Source: Synchiropus splendidus
Taxonomy: Eukaryota; Chordata; Actinopteri; Syngnathiformes; Callionymidae
Length of the DNA stretch: 64,000 nt
Direction of reading: 5' to 3'
Assembly (NCBI RefSeq): GCF_027744825.2
Contig: NC_071334.1
Coordinates: 6,203,937 to 6,267,936, forward strand
Shown here: piece by piece, positions 34,359 to 47,559 of the stretch
How the letters are laid out: each line of letters opens with the position of its first letter
How positions within the stretch are numbered: position 1 is the stretch's first letter
The notes under the pieces: generated by a model
Told to the model about the DNA's origin: nothing
Database searches by the model: none
What the model saw: the letters and a program-made list of their open reading frames with translations, nothing else
Made by a program: the position numbers and the translations under genes

Positions 34359-35072
34359 TTTTTTCAGACAACATAGTTGGAATGGCAAACGGTAAAAACT
34401 AGTAGCTGTGCGTCAACTCAAGCTAAAGATCGATAGTGGACATGGCTTAAGCGAATGCTTTAACACTATTTTTTTTTTCAATTTTAAAGTTTCACACGGA
34501 CAAAAAGGGAGGAAACTAAGAGACTGAAGATGAAAGATAACAAAGTGACTAAACATAAGCGTGTAGGGATATATGACAGCGCCACAGCACGAACGCAGGA
34601 TCTAAAATATTCTACATACAAAAGATGAGAAATTCAACAAAAAGCCGCTCGACCCACTAGCATGCTGTGTAAGCAAGCTGAGTCCGAGTAATTTTAAGAT
34701 TCCTACTTGGATTTTTGAAGAGGGAGTTGTTAAAGAAAGTACGATTTGAAGAGTCCATTTTGCGGCCTCAATCCAGCTGTCAATATTCAGCCTCTTTCTT
34801 ACATTCTGTCATGTTAACCTCCCGTGATGGGGGCGGAGCCAGAGGCAGGACATGTGATTGGGGTTGGTGGTGGGCGGGCGGTCAGGCGCTATGTCCCGTC
34901 TTGGCAGCTGTAGCAACCAGCAGGCATGGGAGTGGCGTGTCGGCCATGACAGAGGCCCGTGTGGGAGGAGGGGCCAGCACACCGTCCCTGATCCTCCTTT
35001 AAAAGTACTCCATCCAAGACTTGCGATCAGTCAGTCAGGACACTGTGCAATTACGATGAGATGTCAAACATC

Positions 35073-35228
35073 TCAGATGTTGATGTCTCTGACGTCTGTC
35101 GGCGTGCAGGACAGATCCACGTCCTCGTCCACGCGCTTGGTTTCCAGGGAGCTGCTGTGCTGCTGAGCCTGCCGCAGACTAGACTCCAGCAGTGACTCGA
35201 TCTGCTCCTGACATGACCTCAAACAGTC
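35073..35228 (-). CDS. ccnd1: ccnd1 coding exon 5 and stop
   Basis: Acceptor CCCTCAG, then [20 protein letters not shown], a short acidic VDEDVD segment and [11 protein letters not shown] followed by TGA (35073-35075). The Thr-Pro degradation site is intact. Intron 4 is only 79 bp and contains a GA run. Confidence 0.97.
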   Translation of the reverse strand, partial: DCLRSCQEQIESLLESSLRQAQQHSSSLETKRVDEDVDLSCTPTDVRDINI

Positions 35229-37976
35229 CTGAGGGAAAGAGAGAGAGAGAGAGAGAGTGAGGAACACGCCACGACCAAAGGTGGAGCTGAGGAGGCCGGG
35301 GACATACCGGGTCACTCCGGATGACCTGCGACAGGAAGTTTGTGAGATTCTGGGAGGACAAGGAGGGATCTTGGCTCTTCAAGTAAAGACCCTGGACAGC
35401 GGCCACCACGCTACCCGCTGCCACCATGGACGGAGGACTGGCAATGAAGTTGACATCTGCGACAATGACGGACAGCAGTGAACATGACAGCTGCAGATGA
35501 CTTCACTCATAACTATAATCGACTCCTCTCGAGCTATAAGAGCGAGAGAGAGCGCGCAAGCCACCACCAAAAGCACCGCTTCTCCACCCACAATGTGATT
35601 TTCACATTTGACTGTCCGACATTTAAAGCTAATTCGTGACTGGCTCTGGCAACACTGCTGCATTCAAGTGGTCTCAAAACATCCGAGTTGCCCAGGCAGC
35701 AGTTATGAGTACAGTTTGCTGAGCTCCCAGTAACAACTGTTATTATCTACCTTGGTCTTCCCACGGAATGCACAAACAACTTGATACATTTGCATGTTGA
35801 CAAGTGGAAAACAGAGTTTATATTATCTCATTCTACTGAATAACTGAGTAATAAAAGCTGCGTCTTACCTGTGGCACAAAGGGCCACAAAGGTCTGTGCG
35901 TGCTTTCGAAGGATCTGCTTGGTCGACGGGTGGATGGTGAGCTTGGATAGGAAGTGTTCAATGAAGTCGTGTGGAGTGACCGAAGCCAGATCCCACTTCA
36001 GCTTGCTGAGAACGAGCAGCTCCATTTGCTGTGAATGGACCACACCAGAGGAATTCACTTCAACTGCCCTGCTCATCCTTCGTCGCCTGCTTGTTTCCCT
36101 TTGCATTTCTTGAAGACTTTAACACGTGCCTGCCTAAGTAGCCAGATGCTGAGTATTTTAGTTTTAAATATAACTCGATTAACAGGTAAAAACAGATTAG
36201 CAATAACCGTCAACTACTTCTGTCCGAGTACAATTCGCGTAACATGCTGCAATTCGCTCTAGCAGCCACTAGCTGCTGCTGTTGTCTCGCCTTGTCATGA
36301 GCTCACTCCTAAAATCAGAGAGGCCTTCACTGAACATGGGAAAGCCAGGCTGCCTTGGTCACAGTGCCGCTGCACGCCAACTTTTTTTAATGACGTCATG
36401 TCATCGTCAAACGTGTCGCATTATCCTGAATACTACTGTGGTGACCCTGCTACACCAGAGGCACAGAGAAGCCTCTGCGTTTCTGGTCTTGTGCTTTCCG
36501 CTGCTCAATGTAGGCTGTGTGTTATGCAACATCCAAGGCTGTAGAACTCAATTACCAGCAATTCTCCAGGCTGGACCGAGTTGTCAGTGTAGATACAAAG
36601 TTTCTCCGCCGTCAACGGGACAGTCTCCTTCATCTTAGATGCTAGAAACATGCATGTGGCTCCCAGCAACTGCAGTCTTGTTTTCCTGGTGGCCTCCACG
36701 GATAGAAATCTGTCCAAATAATTCATTGCCAGTGGAAAAACCTCCTCCTCACATTTCTGCTCCTCACAGACCTGTGGGGGTGAATCAAAACACAAAAGTA
36801 AATACTTTTCAACATGGAATGACGAAGAGATCTCATTTCACGATTTATCTAAAACGCTGCAAGACTGTTAAATAATCTAAAATATTCTAAAACGTCCACC
36901 GCCACTTCAGAAAGAGCGAGAGAGAGAGACCCGAGGGTGGCGTCAATGAAAAGCCAACTCCAATTTCAACATCGTCATCTTTTCAAAAAATATTTATAAA
37001 TACCAAAAAAATATTATCACGAGTTACATTGCTATGTAAACGTTCCTCGTTCAATGCGGGATCGAACTAAAGCGACATGTGTCGAATTAAGTGACTCGGT
37101 GAATTTATATGAAATTAATTTGGAAGGGAGAGTTTTTCACGTGTTGCACGCTGCTGCCCATGCGCCCTCTCCACTTTGAAAAATATTTAAAAATAGAAAA
37201 CGTCGCCCAATGTTGGCGAAAACAGTATGTAAATCTGGCAGGAAGCCCCATCTACCAAAGCCGACTGTTTCCATAGATGGATTCGGGTGCTGCTATTTTA
37301 AAATGTTATTTTTTCGCTCGTCCACCTTCGCAGACCCGCCGAAGCAAAACAAAACTTTCCCCCGTCGGTTATTCGTGGAAACTGCAGCGGAAGTACACCG
37401 ATCTTTCTGTGTGTTTCCAGACATATAACGCTAGTATTCCAGCGACTGTCGTTAGGGTTGTCATCAAAGAATTCCACTGTTATTATAATCCCGCTCGTGT
37501 ATGACAACAAAGATGGCGCTTTATACTGCGGCTCCAACTCGACTGCATACGTGTACGTTCCTTAAAATATGAACCTTTGACTTTCTTTGAACGACATTCA
37601 GCAATATTTGGGGATCTAAAAAGCCACGTGTATAGCACTTTCTGACGCGCCGAGCAAACGTACAGGGAATAAGGAGCACAGGTAATTTAAAGCGCCTTAT
37701 ATAACAGGCGGGCGGATTTGCCCTTTAAAAGTGAGAGAAGCGTTAAAAAACACACACACAACGTGAGGCAAAACCAACCTCTAACATCCAGGTGGCAACT
37801 ATTTTCCTCATTTTGGGCACAATTTCTTTCTGAACACACTTGAAGTAGTTCGGCGACGGCAGGTAGTTTTCCTCCGCCTTCAACATGGTGTGCAGGACGC
37901 GGTCGTTGAGCAGGTTGATGTCCTGGTAGGCTCTCCTGATGGACTCCACCTCGCAACACAGCAGCTGCTCCTCCAT
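35073..37976 (-). CDS. ccnd1: Cyclin D1, G1/S regulatory subunit of CDK4/6
   Basis: Five coding exons predict 292 residues (human 295): 37779-37976, 36556-36771, 35869-36028, 35308-35456 and 35073-35228. The first four match the human exon lengths as I recall them (198, 216, 160, 149 nt). [11 protein letters not shown] holds the RB-binding LxCxE (residues 5-9). The cyclin box starts near [15 protein letters not shown], and the CDK-contact Lys is at 112 (LASKMKET). [12 protein letters not shown] and [14 protein letters not shown] follow. The C-terminus [11 protein letters not shown] keeps the Thr-Pro phosphodegron (Thr283, equivalent to human Thr286) that GSK3B uses for export and turnover. 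The acidic run before it is shorter than in human. N-terminal details fit D1 rather than D2 or D3. Role: nuclear activation of CDK4/6, RB phosphorylation and mitogen response. The start ATG has A at -3 and G at +4. Confidence 0.98.
35308..35456 (-). CDS. ccnd1: ccnd1 coding exon 4
   Basis: 149 nt between acceptor TGTCGCAG and donor GTATGT. It encodes [20 protein letters not shown], then [10 protein letters not shown] and [14 protein letters not shown], the second cyclin fold. It ends on a codon boundary. Confidence 0.96.
35869..36028 (-). CDS. ccnd1: ccnd1 coding exon 3
   Basis: 160 nt between acceptor ATTCACAG and donor GTAAGA. It encodes [30 protein letters not shown] and [13 protein letters not shown], and ends with one base of the Asp codon completed in exon 4. 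Confidence 0.97.
36556..36771 (-). CDS. ccnd1: ccnd1 coding exon 2
   Basis: 72 codons, [20 protein letters not shown] through [12 protein letters not shown], between acceptor CCCCCACAG and donor GTAATT. It is the core of the N-terminal cyclin fold and includes Lys112, which contacts CDK4. Confidence 0.97.
37779..37976 (-). CDS. ccnd1: ccnd1 coding exon 1
   Basis: 66 codons, [11 protein letters not shown] to ATWMLE, with donor GTTGGT. It carries the LxCxE RB-binding motif and the [16 protein letters not shown] helix. GTTGGT is a weak donor, but the exon length equals the mammalian exon and the next exon supplies VCEEQKC in frame. Confidence 0.95.
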
Positions 37977-38480
37977 GCTTTTCGTGTGCTCGAATGCTGA
38001 AGCGTCGGCTCGGATTGGGAGAGGCGTCGGGGAGCGAGCCGCGGTCTGACGGCGAGAAAAGCCGGCGGCAGACGCAAATGTTCAAGCTAAAAGTTTGAGT
38101 GTTGCTTCTCCGTCCCAGCCGTCTCCTCTGCCTGCTGCTGCTCCTCCGGTGTGCGCGAGCCTTCTGAGGAGCAGACCGCAGCTCGCGGCCAGACAAAAAA
38201 CCCCGGCTCGCGCCTGCGAGCGGCGCGCACGCACGGGCACGCACAAAGACACTGGCGGCGAGGCGCGCGCGTCGAGAGCGCGAGGGAAGGAGGGGATCAA
38301 AGAGACTGGGAGCTACCAGGGGGAAGGAGGGGGGCTGTGCTCGAGACGTGCGTGTGTGTGCGCGCGCGCGCGAGAGAGAGAGAGAGAGCGTGGGTGTGTG
38401 TGTGTGTGTGTGAGGTGGGGAGTTCCGGAGCAGCGCCTGTAGGGAGCGATAGCGACCACGCGCCTCCTAGGTCTCAAGCT
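37977..38480 (-). promoter_or_regulatory. ccnd1: ccnd1 5' UTR and CpG-rich promoter
   Basis: Sequence from the start codon to about 38300 is visibly rich in GC and CpG (GCGAGCGGCGCGCACGCACG near 38216), unlike the AT-rich surroundings. This fits a CpG-island promoter. A CG/GA/GT simple-repeat tract lies at 38349-38412. No TATA box or clear CRE was found. The transcription start is unknown; a 5' UTR near 200 nt would place it around 38180. Confidence 0.6.
38349..38412. repeat. GT/CG/GA/GT tract near the ccnd1 promoter
   Basis: In order on +: GTGTGTGTG, CGCGCGCGCGCG, a GA run of about nine units, CGTGG, then a second GT run. Alternating CG/GT can adopt Z-DNA and GA runs can adopt triplex structures. 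It lies about 370-440 bp upstream of the ccnd1 ATG. Confidence 0.9.
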
Positions 38481-38599
38481 GAATGAAAAGAACAGAAAAT
38501 GAGGTGAGCACATGGAACAATAGTCTGACACACACTGCTTTATTCATTCACTGCTAGCTTCCCCTCTACTTACAGGGTTCTTACCTCGCTTGCGTGTGG

Positions 38600-41500
38600 T
38601 TGGACCATTCGGCCATGAGCAGTGATTCAAACAAACAAAACATCGAAGTTGTCTACTTGTCTCACTCATTGTTAAACTATGTGACCTGAGACGAACAGCA
38701 ACTCTTTCCACAGTCAGAACTAGACTGTAAATGTCCCAAATAGCACCAACATGAAGCCTCTAAAAACTGCCCCAAACTTTTCCTTCCTTCACAGGTAGTG
38801 TTCATTCTGACAGAAATGATTGATTTCAGACAAGCCGGTGGTTTTCAAAGCACAGCAGAGTAAAGAAACACGCCGTTTCACAATTTGTAAGCTTTCTGAC
38901 ACCAACACAGGGACGGGAGGAGATTCCTGTTGCACCAATGGGAAGCACTGCTGTTACTAGGCAGATGTCGGCAAATCTTTTCATGTGGTTAAAAAAAAAA
39001 AAAAGTTCATTGCACTGTAAAGGTTCACATTGTTATTGATAACACTATCACAGTCATGGCGGACCGGTCTTTGAAAAGAATCCATGCCCGTTTTATATTA
39101 ACAGTTTGGCCTGAAAAGCAAGTTGGATCTGCTGAAATGTGAGTTGGGGGGTGAATCAACAGGAACAGCTGACAGTTTCTTCAAATATTGTCAACTCTTT
39201 CATTTGCATAGCAGTCAGCGAGCACTCCGCCGGTGTGAAATTAAACATATTTAATCTAGTTTCAGTCTGAATTGGAGCTTCTCACATTCCAGAGATTCCT
39301 CCCAGCACTACCGTAATGTCTGGAGAAGGTGGGAAACTTCTGGGTTCACTTTAACACACTGCTACTCTTCTGAAATTGTTGTTGATCTAAAGTTCCTCTT
39401 TAGAAATAAGAAGTGTCAAAGGGAGTAAACGTTTGAGAAATTAGAGCAGACATTTCTGCTCAGCTCAATTTTGTTGATGAAGGAAAGACAATACCATCGG
39501 AAGTTGGATAGATTTTAAACAGCTCAGGGCAATGCTGAAGTGCGTTGTGTTATGATAAATTAAGCCACTAAATCTGTAAATTCTTAAAAATGATGCTCAA
39601 TATCTAATATAAGTTTAATAAAATTCATTTATAAACTTGTTTCACCGGCACCTAAACAATCCATAAAGCTGCACAGATAAAGGAAACGCACTGATCTAAT
39701 AATCTGGATTTTATTGAGGCTCATTCCAACATGTAGTTGAACAAAAACCTGCTCTTCAACTTCAACTCACAATCAGGGGTTTCACTGGGGAAACAAAGGG
39801 AGCTGGAGCATGTGACTTTTGCAGTGAGGATCTTCTAGTAGCATTATGGTAACAGGGAAGTGGGTGTTTAAAGGGATAGCTGAGAAGCCGTGAAGTTGGA
39901 GTGGGACTCATTCACATTTCATGGGCTCCTGAGATCATGAAATGTGGCTGCTGCTGATGTTTGTATTGCATTGCCTGCTTTAGATCTACTCTCTGTGAAG
40001 AAATGTGGAATCCATCCCATAATAGACTGTCCTGCAAAATGCATTGAAAAATAGAACCTGAAATAAAGCGTCGTTGTAAGATACTTACTTGTTTCATCCT
40101 TAGTTCTTTCATGATTTGTACTATCTTATACTTGTTTATTATGTAAATGTATATTGAATTAAATCAGTTCTGCCCTTTTCTAAAGTGAGAACCCAGTTAC
40201 GATCTGCACGGTTGGGTGGAGATTTCGTTTGGATAAACTCATCAGGCAAATGATACGTAGTATTAAATAGCATATTTGCTCATTTCTGTTTGAATATCTG
40301 TACCTTTTCTGTCGCTAGATTCCATTTTCAGTTCACAAATAAGTGCACAAACATATTTCTTCCACAACACACTTCACCGCCTCAAGATAGACCCTAATCT
40401 CAGTGTCGTGGTTTTCTGTTTGATGTGACTTCTGTATTTTGTACAACCAGAATTATGTCAAGGGACACACAGCATCCACTGTGGTGGGAAGCGTGCAACA
40501 TGCCTGTCTTTTCAAGGAAGTGAGAAAACAGAGCTTCATGGAGATTATTTTCACATGCAAAACCATGCAAATATGGTGTAGGGAGATTTCTCCTGGCTCA
40601 TGAATGAGTGCGGGGCATGTTCAGAGCTGCCGGAGGGAAATGTTTCTGGGAATGAGTGACACCATGTCGTTCCGTAGAAAAACACAAATCACATGCCCGG
40701 CAGTGAGGAGCATCATAGTGCGATACAGTAATATAGAATAAATACTCAATAGTTCCTGAACTATTTTTGTTTTTGCTCACACGTTATCGCATCATCAGCA
40801 AACTCACAACACATCTGCAAAAGCCGCAACAAATTCAGACGCTAGAACACAACATTAAGCCCAACATTGCTGTTTTGTTGTGGCGTTTTGCATTTGCTGT
40901 GAGCTTTCCAGGCCACCATAGTTGACTCCGACTACAGCACAGTGACAAAATTGTCACCACATCTTCAAGAACCACAGGAAAGCCCAGTGTTGATGAGACT
41001 TGCTTGATGACGCGTAGAATCGCTTTGATTTGTGTGACATTAATAATTTATGGTAGTCATTGCATTGAGAAAATAATTCAACTAAACATTAAATATTGAA
41101 TAAAAGGACCCAAAGTCAAACCATAGAGAGTGAAACAGAATCAGTTGAGCATTAAAAGTGAAAAACTGAATAATATGGCATAATAAATCACTGAAAAATG
41201 GGTGTATATTGTTATTATTATTTAAATTTCTCCTGGGAATAGCATCACACACCTTAAACATCCAGAATAATTGAACTTCATTGTATTTTATTCTTCAATA
41301 TAAAGACTTTGCAGCATGTTAGGGCCGTCACTGACCCCCCGGGCAGAATAGTTTTCCCTGCTCCACATGGCAGGCACATCATCACATATTTCTGGAACAC
41401 AATTATACATCAATAGTATCAAAATAATGTTTCACCGCTACTGCAGTTGTGTTGACTGAGAAATGAAGGGAGGAAAACATGCATCAGAGAGGTATTTCTC

Positions 41501-44254
41501 TCCATAATATAGATGACTCAGCTGCATTGGATGGAAGCCTGGGCGGGAAGCGCAAACTGTAGTGCAACAAATCATCACTGGATCTTTGTTAAATCCGCCC
41601 AAGTGACTGACTAGTTAGCGGGTTCATTTGATTTAACATGTATTGATGTTTGGTGACACATTAAGAAAGGGAGTTGAGCAGCGCTGAAGTGAGACTCGGG
41701 AGTCACAGCTGTCGATTTTAGGTGAGGCAGTTAATAAGTCAATCTGGTGTGTACAACTCAAGTACATGGAAGGGAGTCACCAGTGGAAAATCCCCAACGC
41801 TGTAGATCAAAAGCAGCTCTTGCTAATGGCTGCTGGGGATTGAAACCTGACGTGAATGTTCATGCTGACCCGCTAATTGCCATGTTTACATTCAAATCAG
41901 GTTGGTGCTGTGTCTGGGCCTCCGCCATTGTTTTCTTTAGGAGCTGAGAATCGCCATACCTGTATGCGCAAGTGGCCGGCCCTTCTTTGCATTTCATGCA
42001 TCAGCCCTGCTGTCGGACCTTTGAGCCTGCGGGTGACTCAGCGAGATAAAGAGCGGCAGGACCCAAAAAAATATCCAGAGAAACCCGCGCAAACATATTT
42101 GGCAACGTTTTATTTTGCAACACTCATTCACAAAATGAAGGCCAGAAAACAGGAGCGGGATGTAGTCAAAATGCAGTGGGGTCCGCTAGGTTCGTATTTC
42201 ACACACTGGCTTGCACATGGAATGCCGTGGGTTAAGTTGCTGCTGAGAAAGTGCCACAGTTTCTCTTGACCATAAAGTTTGTAAAACTGAGCAATAATTT
42301 TTGGATATTTTGAAAGAACACACAAGCAGAAAAGAAACAACATTTTGGTGTTGTTCCATGTCCTAATAGTAGTTGACCCTTGTTGTTCCCTTGAGCAAGA
42401 CGCCCTATTAATGAACCTACTTTCCAAGCTAGATTAAGGGTCAGTGGATAAAAATGAAATAAAATGTCGCGTCCTGGCATAAAACTTGAGGAGCAAACCA
42501 TCCACCCTGCAAACACCTAGCTAGCGGCGCGCTACAGGACAAACAAGAGCTGGCGCGAGCCTGGCTATGGTTAGCTCAGACCTCATTCACAGATACTTGT
42601 AAAAGCAACCCCCCTAAAATCAGGTTGTGCGTGTGTGATATGGCATGCATGCAATTCCTATTCACTGGCAACCCCCTCCCAAGCTCCCACTGACCCTTTG
42701 TGCCTTTTTTCCCTCTTATCCTTGCCCTTGGCCCTACATGGCGTCCGAGCACCCACCCTTCTAGCCAGAACAGAGGTGATGTTAGGTCAGTCGGCGTGTA
42801 GCACGCACACAAACTCACACACACACACACACACACACGGCCAAATTGACCCCTGCCTAGCTGTGTTCGCGGATCACTTCACAGGACAATCTCCCTATCC
42901 ATCTTTGCTGGGGCATTGTGGATCTGCTCTCAGCTGAGAAAAGAGCTTCATTCAGAAGGAAAACTCCTCTTTCTCTACCTTCTCTCTTTCACCCTTCTGG
43001 GTGCGGGTCGGAGGAAGCCCTCACACACATTCAGTCAGTGTGTGTGTGTGCAGTTGGAGGTCATTTTTTAGACTAGCAAGAGACTTCTGTACTTCAAAGA
43101 TAGGCAGAGAATTGGGGTGATACAAATGTCACCGTGCTCCCGCTCTGCCAAATCCACAGCCGTGATCAGAAACTAGGAGGAAGGAAGATAAGAACTCCTG
43201 TCGGAGGTTATTGCTAATGCATACAAACCCATCTAGTAGGAAAAGCAGTTGTGCCTAAGCTGTCCAAAAGAAAAGTGTAATTAACGGTGGGGGTTGTGAG
43301 TGGGGCTGGGTCTGGAAAAGACATGACAGAAAGCAAAAGACACCTAAGCTTTAAATGATTGAGAACATGCCTAACTATTGTAGCGATGCCAAATGTAGGT
43401 TAGCTGAGCAACAGCTGTTCACAAAAACAAAACAACAGAAACAAAAGTTTCTGTCTCAGCCGTCACCCTTAAAGTCACAACCTAAGTATCTGAATTGGTC
43501 TCAATGACTTTGTCAACTGCAACTGTTAACATAAAAATGCTTCATACACCGATAGCTTTTTTTCTGCCTCCTGCTTTTTACACACCTTGCAGCTCAGACG
43601 TCCACGAGAGAGTTTACAGCTGTTTTGCTAGCTTCTGATTATACGTTTTGCGCTTGGTTTTGGGCACACGCCGCCTCTCATGATGGGTTATCGTCAATTT
43701 TCCCCCTCCGCGGTGATTGCTAGCCCCGCTCCACAATTGCAGTCAGACTAGGACAGTGCTGTTAGTGACTGAGCAGCCCTTTCACCCCCGTATTTATTCG
43801 CCCCAGGTCGAACGGGAAGTGTGGGCGGGCTGGCTCCTGTCCCTGTCAGAATATGATCCAAATTGGAAGCATCTGAGTGTGTCCATGTCCGCCTGAACAC
43901 TCAGGTGAGGCTATGCCTCGCAGATCAGTCAAGTGCGTTTGTTGGACGAGCGCCTGTTTTGAAAGAGCTGGTGTTTGACAGGGAGACAGTGGATGGATTC
44001 CCTGTACTCTGGTATCCAAGAAGACAGGAGGTTGAAGACTGCTATCAGATCGCTTCGTCGTGATTCAGCCTGGAAGTTGGCCATCTATCTGCTCCTGGAA
44101 TCTGCCCCCTGACTTCAGTAGACTTGACCAGCTCCTATTGTCAAGCGCCCAACCTGGTTGCCTCAGGCAGTTCCTGAGGTCCCCAATGCGCGGGAAGGCT
44201 GCCTTGGGGCGGTTGAAAGGACAGGGCTCCAGACTTTCCGCAACAACAGGTTGA
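38600..44254. other. ccnd1 upstream intergenic region
   Basis: No gene is recognised. A consensus POU octamer ATGCAAAT lies at 40565-40572 in non-repetitive sequence. An (AC)n run of about 12 units is at 42815-42838. The rest shows nothing I can name. Confidence 0.5.
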
Positions 44255-44400
44255 TCAGCAGGAGATGATTGTTCTACCCATCCTCACTCCCTCAATACAT
44301 TGACGTTGGGAAAGTGGACTTTTGCGTCCTATACTGACCACAAAGGCAGCTTTCAGCGCTGCATGTTGACACCTTCCGCCGCATATCCTGATGCCGTGAG
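44255..44400 (+). repeat. Dispersed repeat, copy 2 (TTGACGTTGGGAAAGTGGAC)
   Basis: Second copy of the 13960-14115 repeat, with GTCCTATACTGACCACAAAG and TTTCAGCGCTGCATGTTGAC. Orientation is the same. Confidence 0.75.
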
Positions 44401-47400
44401 CCCCGCGTCTTGTAATAAAAAAAGACAGCGCTTGGGGTTAGGTAAGCCACGCTTGAGCTACACTTTCACTCAAATTGGTGACTTTCCGGTCACGGTTGCG
44501 AACGCTTCCCCTCCCCCTCCACGAGCACCAGCCGCCACACCCCCTCGGAAACTTTTTTCCTACATTGAAACACCTATGCGCCAACATGCAGTGTTGAGAG
44601 GGGCTTTGTCGTCATTGTAGGACTCTGGTTTGCGGCTTGTCTACCTTGGTCTGCCGCCTGATATATGTTGCATGTCTCTCAGACCTCTGTCAAGCCTGTT
44701 CTCCAACAGACGACAGGGATCCAGGAGGCCGCACCTGTGTGAGCTCTGGAAGACAGCGCTTTCCTCTCTTAAGAAACATGTTGAACAAAAGATCCGGTAC
44801 AGAACTCGAGCAGGTACGACCGACCCTGATGGTTGTGACAGTCGCAGGAACTTGCTCTCCAATTTCCAATATTTCAAAAACAAAAATCCTTTTTAAGTCA
44901 AGTTTTCTGCTAGTCAGACAACTTTGTGAAGCGTTGTTGAAGGATGAAGCTTATTTGCGTCTGACCCGAGACAAAAATGAATGTCTGACATTCTCAGCAT
45001 ACGACAGGCTCACGGCTGTTTCAGGATTCTGTCACATTCCTGAGCGACACGACAACACAATTTATGCCCATTTGCATGCATAAACGTAGTCATTTTCTTC
45101 TGCTCTTCGCTGACGATACTCCGCTCTCTCTGTCCCACTTCTTTTCCTGTCGCTCTCAGCAATGCAGCTGCTGTCAGCAGAAAAACCTGATGCTTGTGAC
45201 ATATAGGACGCGTTGCACAACCATTTCAGTGTATTCAAAATAACGAAATGAGAATGGCAATGCTTATAAGAGCAAACATCACTTTTAAATACTGATATCA
45301 TATCATTTCTGAAACTATTACAATGAACAAGTATATCTTTCAATGTTCCCTCTAATTTGTCTGAAGCAGACACACAGTGTCTGAGCAGTTCTTGGACCAC
45401 TGTGGCCACACCAGTATCTAACCCTGACTTAGATGGCTTATGAAAAGAGTCAAATAATAATGGGAAAATGATCAAGTGTGTAGTGATTAGTGTCAAATAT
45501 TAATTTAATAATAATGACTCATCATTAACGCTGACTTCTAACTTTATTTTGAAGTTTATTTTCATGCAGAACTCACAACACATGTTGTCCTGAGTTTCAA
45601 CGTCTGAGTCAGAGCTACAACTACAACCAGGAATCTCAAACGAGTCCTCAAAGGGCAGGAGTTTGTTCGAACCAATTAATCACACACAGTTTAACCAATG
45701 AGATTTTGGCTGAAACAAGCAGCACCAGACTGAATACACATTGCTCCTTGAAGATGCTCACGATTTCTGTGACTAGGGAGGACCAGATTACAAATGAGTA
45801 GACTGTTCAAGAGTAGGAGTTTGGAAGCAAAGTTAGGGAGGCCCCATGGACACATGAGGAGGAGTGTGTTGTGGAGCTTAAGGAAGAAGAGGTAGACAAC
45901 CACTGGTGTTTATTGGTTGATAAAGAAGGACATGAAGACAATGGGTCTGAGTGGGGAGGACATACTAGAATAGTGGAGGCAGAGCAAACCCTGATGGGAA
46001 ATGCTGAAAGACAAAAAATAAAGAAGTAAATCATATTAATCACTTGTTTGTAGATCAAATCAAAAACAATAAATACACTCAAATTCCATCATTTCGGACA
46101 GTGAACGTGCATATAAACGTAGTTCTCAAACTATCCTGAACTGATCAAACAAACAAACACACAAATTCATTGCTGAGCATTAAATCCAGGGAAACTGTCA
46201 AGTTCAAAATGAATCACAAAGACCAAGTTGAAAACAGCGTGTCAAACGTGTTGGCCGGATGAGAGGGTGACCTTGTGAATTTGGGAGCCCCTATTGATCA
46301 CAGCAGCTGTTCTCTCATCAGCTTCTCCGCTGATCTCCTCATCAGAAACATGGTAATATCGCCGTATTGATTGCAGCCAAATTATCAGTCTAGAACACAG
46401 TGACACGAGGACATGGTCTGTCTGACACAAACATGGCAGCGACCATTGATCTGTTGTGTATTCCGCGCCGTATGCTCTTTAATTGCGCTCACATTGACCG
46501 CTCCTTTTTTTTAAGGTTAAAATCTGGACATCTGGAGGTTTTCTGATGTGAAAATGAGTCTTTTATTAATTAAATTATTCAGGGTTCTGCATAGACACGT
46601 CGTAGAAAATTCAATATTGAACATTTTGACTTTCAGTCCATCAATACGTTCATTCGTGCAACACCAAAATGACTGTAGCCAGTGACATTGTGATTCTTAA
46701 CTAGTCTGTAACTCACACTTCGCACTTCATTTCTGTTTTTTTTTTTTTTTAAAGATCTACATCTTGGACTGGCCTTGCTCAGAAAGTGGACAAAGTGGTG
46801 AGGAAGGCAGAGAAGAGGAGGAGTGGAAGCTTCCAAAAGGTCAGGGGCACTTTGGTTCCATCAGCCATCACAACTCAGACACAGGCCCACAACTAAATCT
46901 GGCTCATGAAAGTCTCTGCATCGGAGTCAGACTGCACATTATATATTGGTATTTGTGAGGTGTAAGTCATGTTACGTCAACATAAGATGCCATTAATTCT
47001 CTGTGGTGTTCGGTAGTTCCTTAAGAAGGTTTTGAAGGCTTCCTCACGCTCTTGTATGGCGTCTCACGTCACTTCAGTTGTCTTTACAAAATGCACAAAA
47101 CAGTACCATAAAAACATCACAGAAACAAGATTTCCAAGTCTAGAAAATGTTTGAATCGAAGTTGGATAGTTTTGTTGAAACCCGACTTTCAACAAAAAAC
47201 AGCGTCACAACACTGGACCTCCCTCTCTCAGCCCGACTCTCCCCAGAGTCTCCTCACGGTGGGGCATGTCTGGAGTACTTCATCCACGATGGAAGCTTGA
47301 ACCGCTGCAGATGGTTCTCATTAATGTGACGAAGCAAAGCGCTACTGAGGTGAAGAAGCTTCTCTTTCTCTCTGAAGAGGAAATGTACTTCATATATCAG

Positions 47401-47559
47401 GACATATTCAAAATGCCAGCTAAAGGTTGTGAAATAATACTAATAATAACATGCATCTCCCTCTCACCTTCGACACCAGTGGGTGCAAAATACAGAGAAT
47501 AATCTTGTTGTTTGCGCTGCTCCGCCGTGGCTCAGACACTTGGGGTGTTATCGATTCAT
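44401..47559. other. Intergenic, no gene recognised
   Basis: Several open frames exist, but none has family features or splice support. A stretch near 45672-45690 (CACACACAGTTTAACCAA) recurs at 55803-55820, indicating a shared repeat. Confidence 0.45.

Larger units (their letters stand above)
32835..35072 (-). other. ccnd1: ccnd1 3' UTR with poly(A) signal
   Basis: No reading frame follows the stop. On the - strand a canonical AATAAA occurs at 32856-32861 (TTTATT on +), followed by a GT-rich GGTTGGGGGTTTTATCTGG stretch about 40 nt on, giving a 3' UTR of about 2.2 kb. It is AU-rich, with A/T homopolymers (18 A's near 32950) and a UAUAUUUAUAAAUAUAUAU tract near 33046-33071. Long, AU-rich, miRNA-targeted 3' UTRs are characteristic of CCND1. 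Confidence 0.7.

Noticed and set aside
37687..38244. 185-codon - strand frame overlapping ccnd1 exon 1 out of frame
   Set aside because: It is Arg/Ala-rich because it lies in the CpG-rich leader, it runs on through the exon 1 splice donor, and its ATG is probably upstream of the transcription start. No sign of protein-level constraint.
42128..42516. Overlapping - strand frames of 94-99 codons in the ccnd1 upstream region
   Set aside because: No family resemblance, no convincing splice sites and ordinary intergenic composition.
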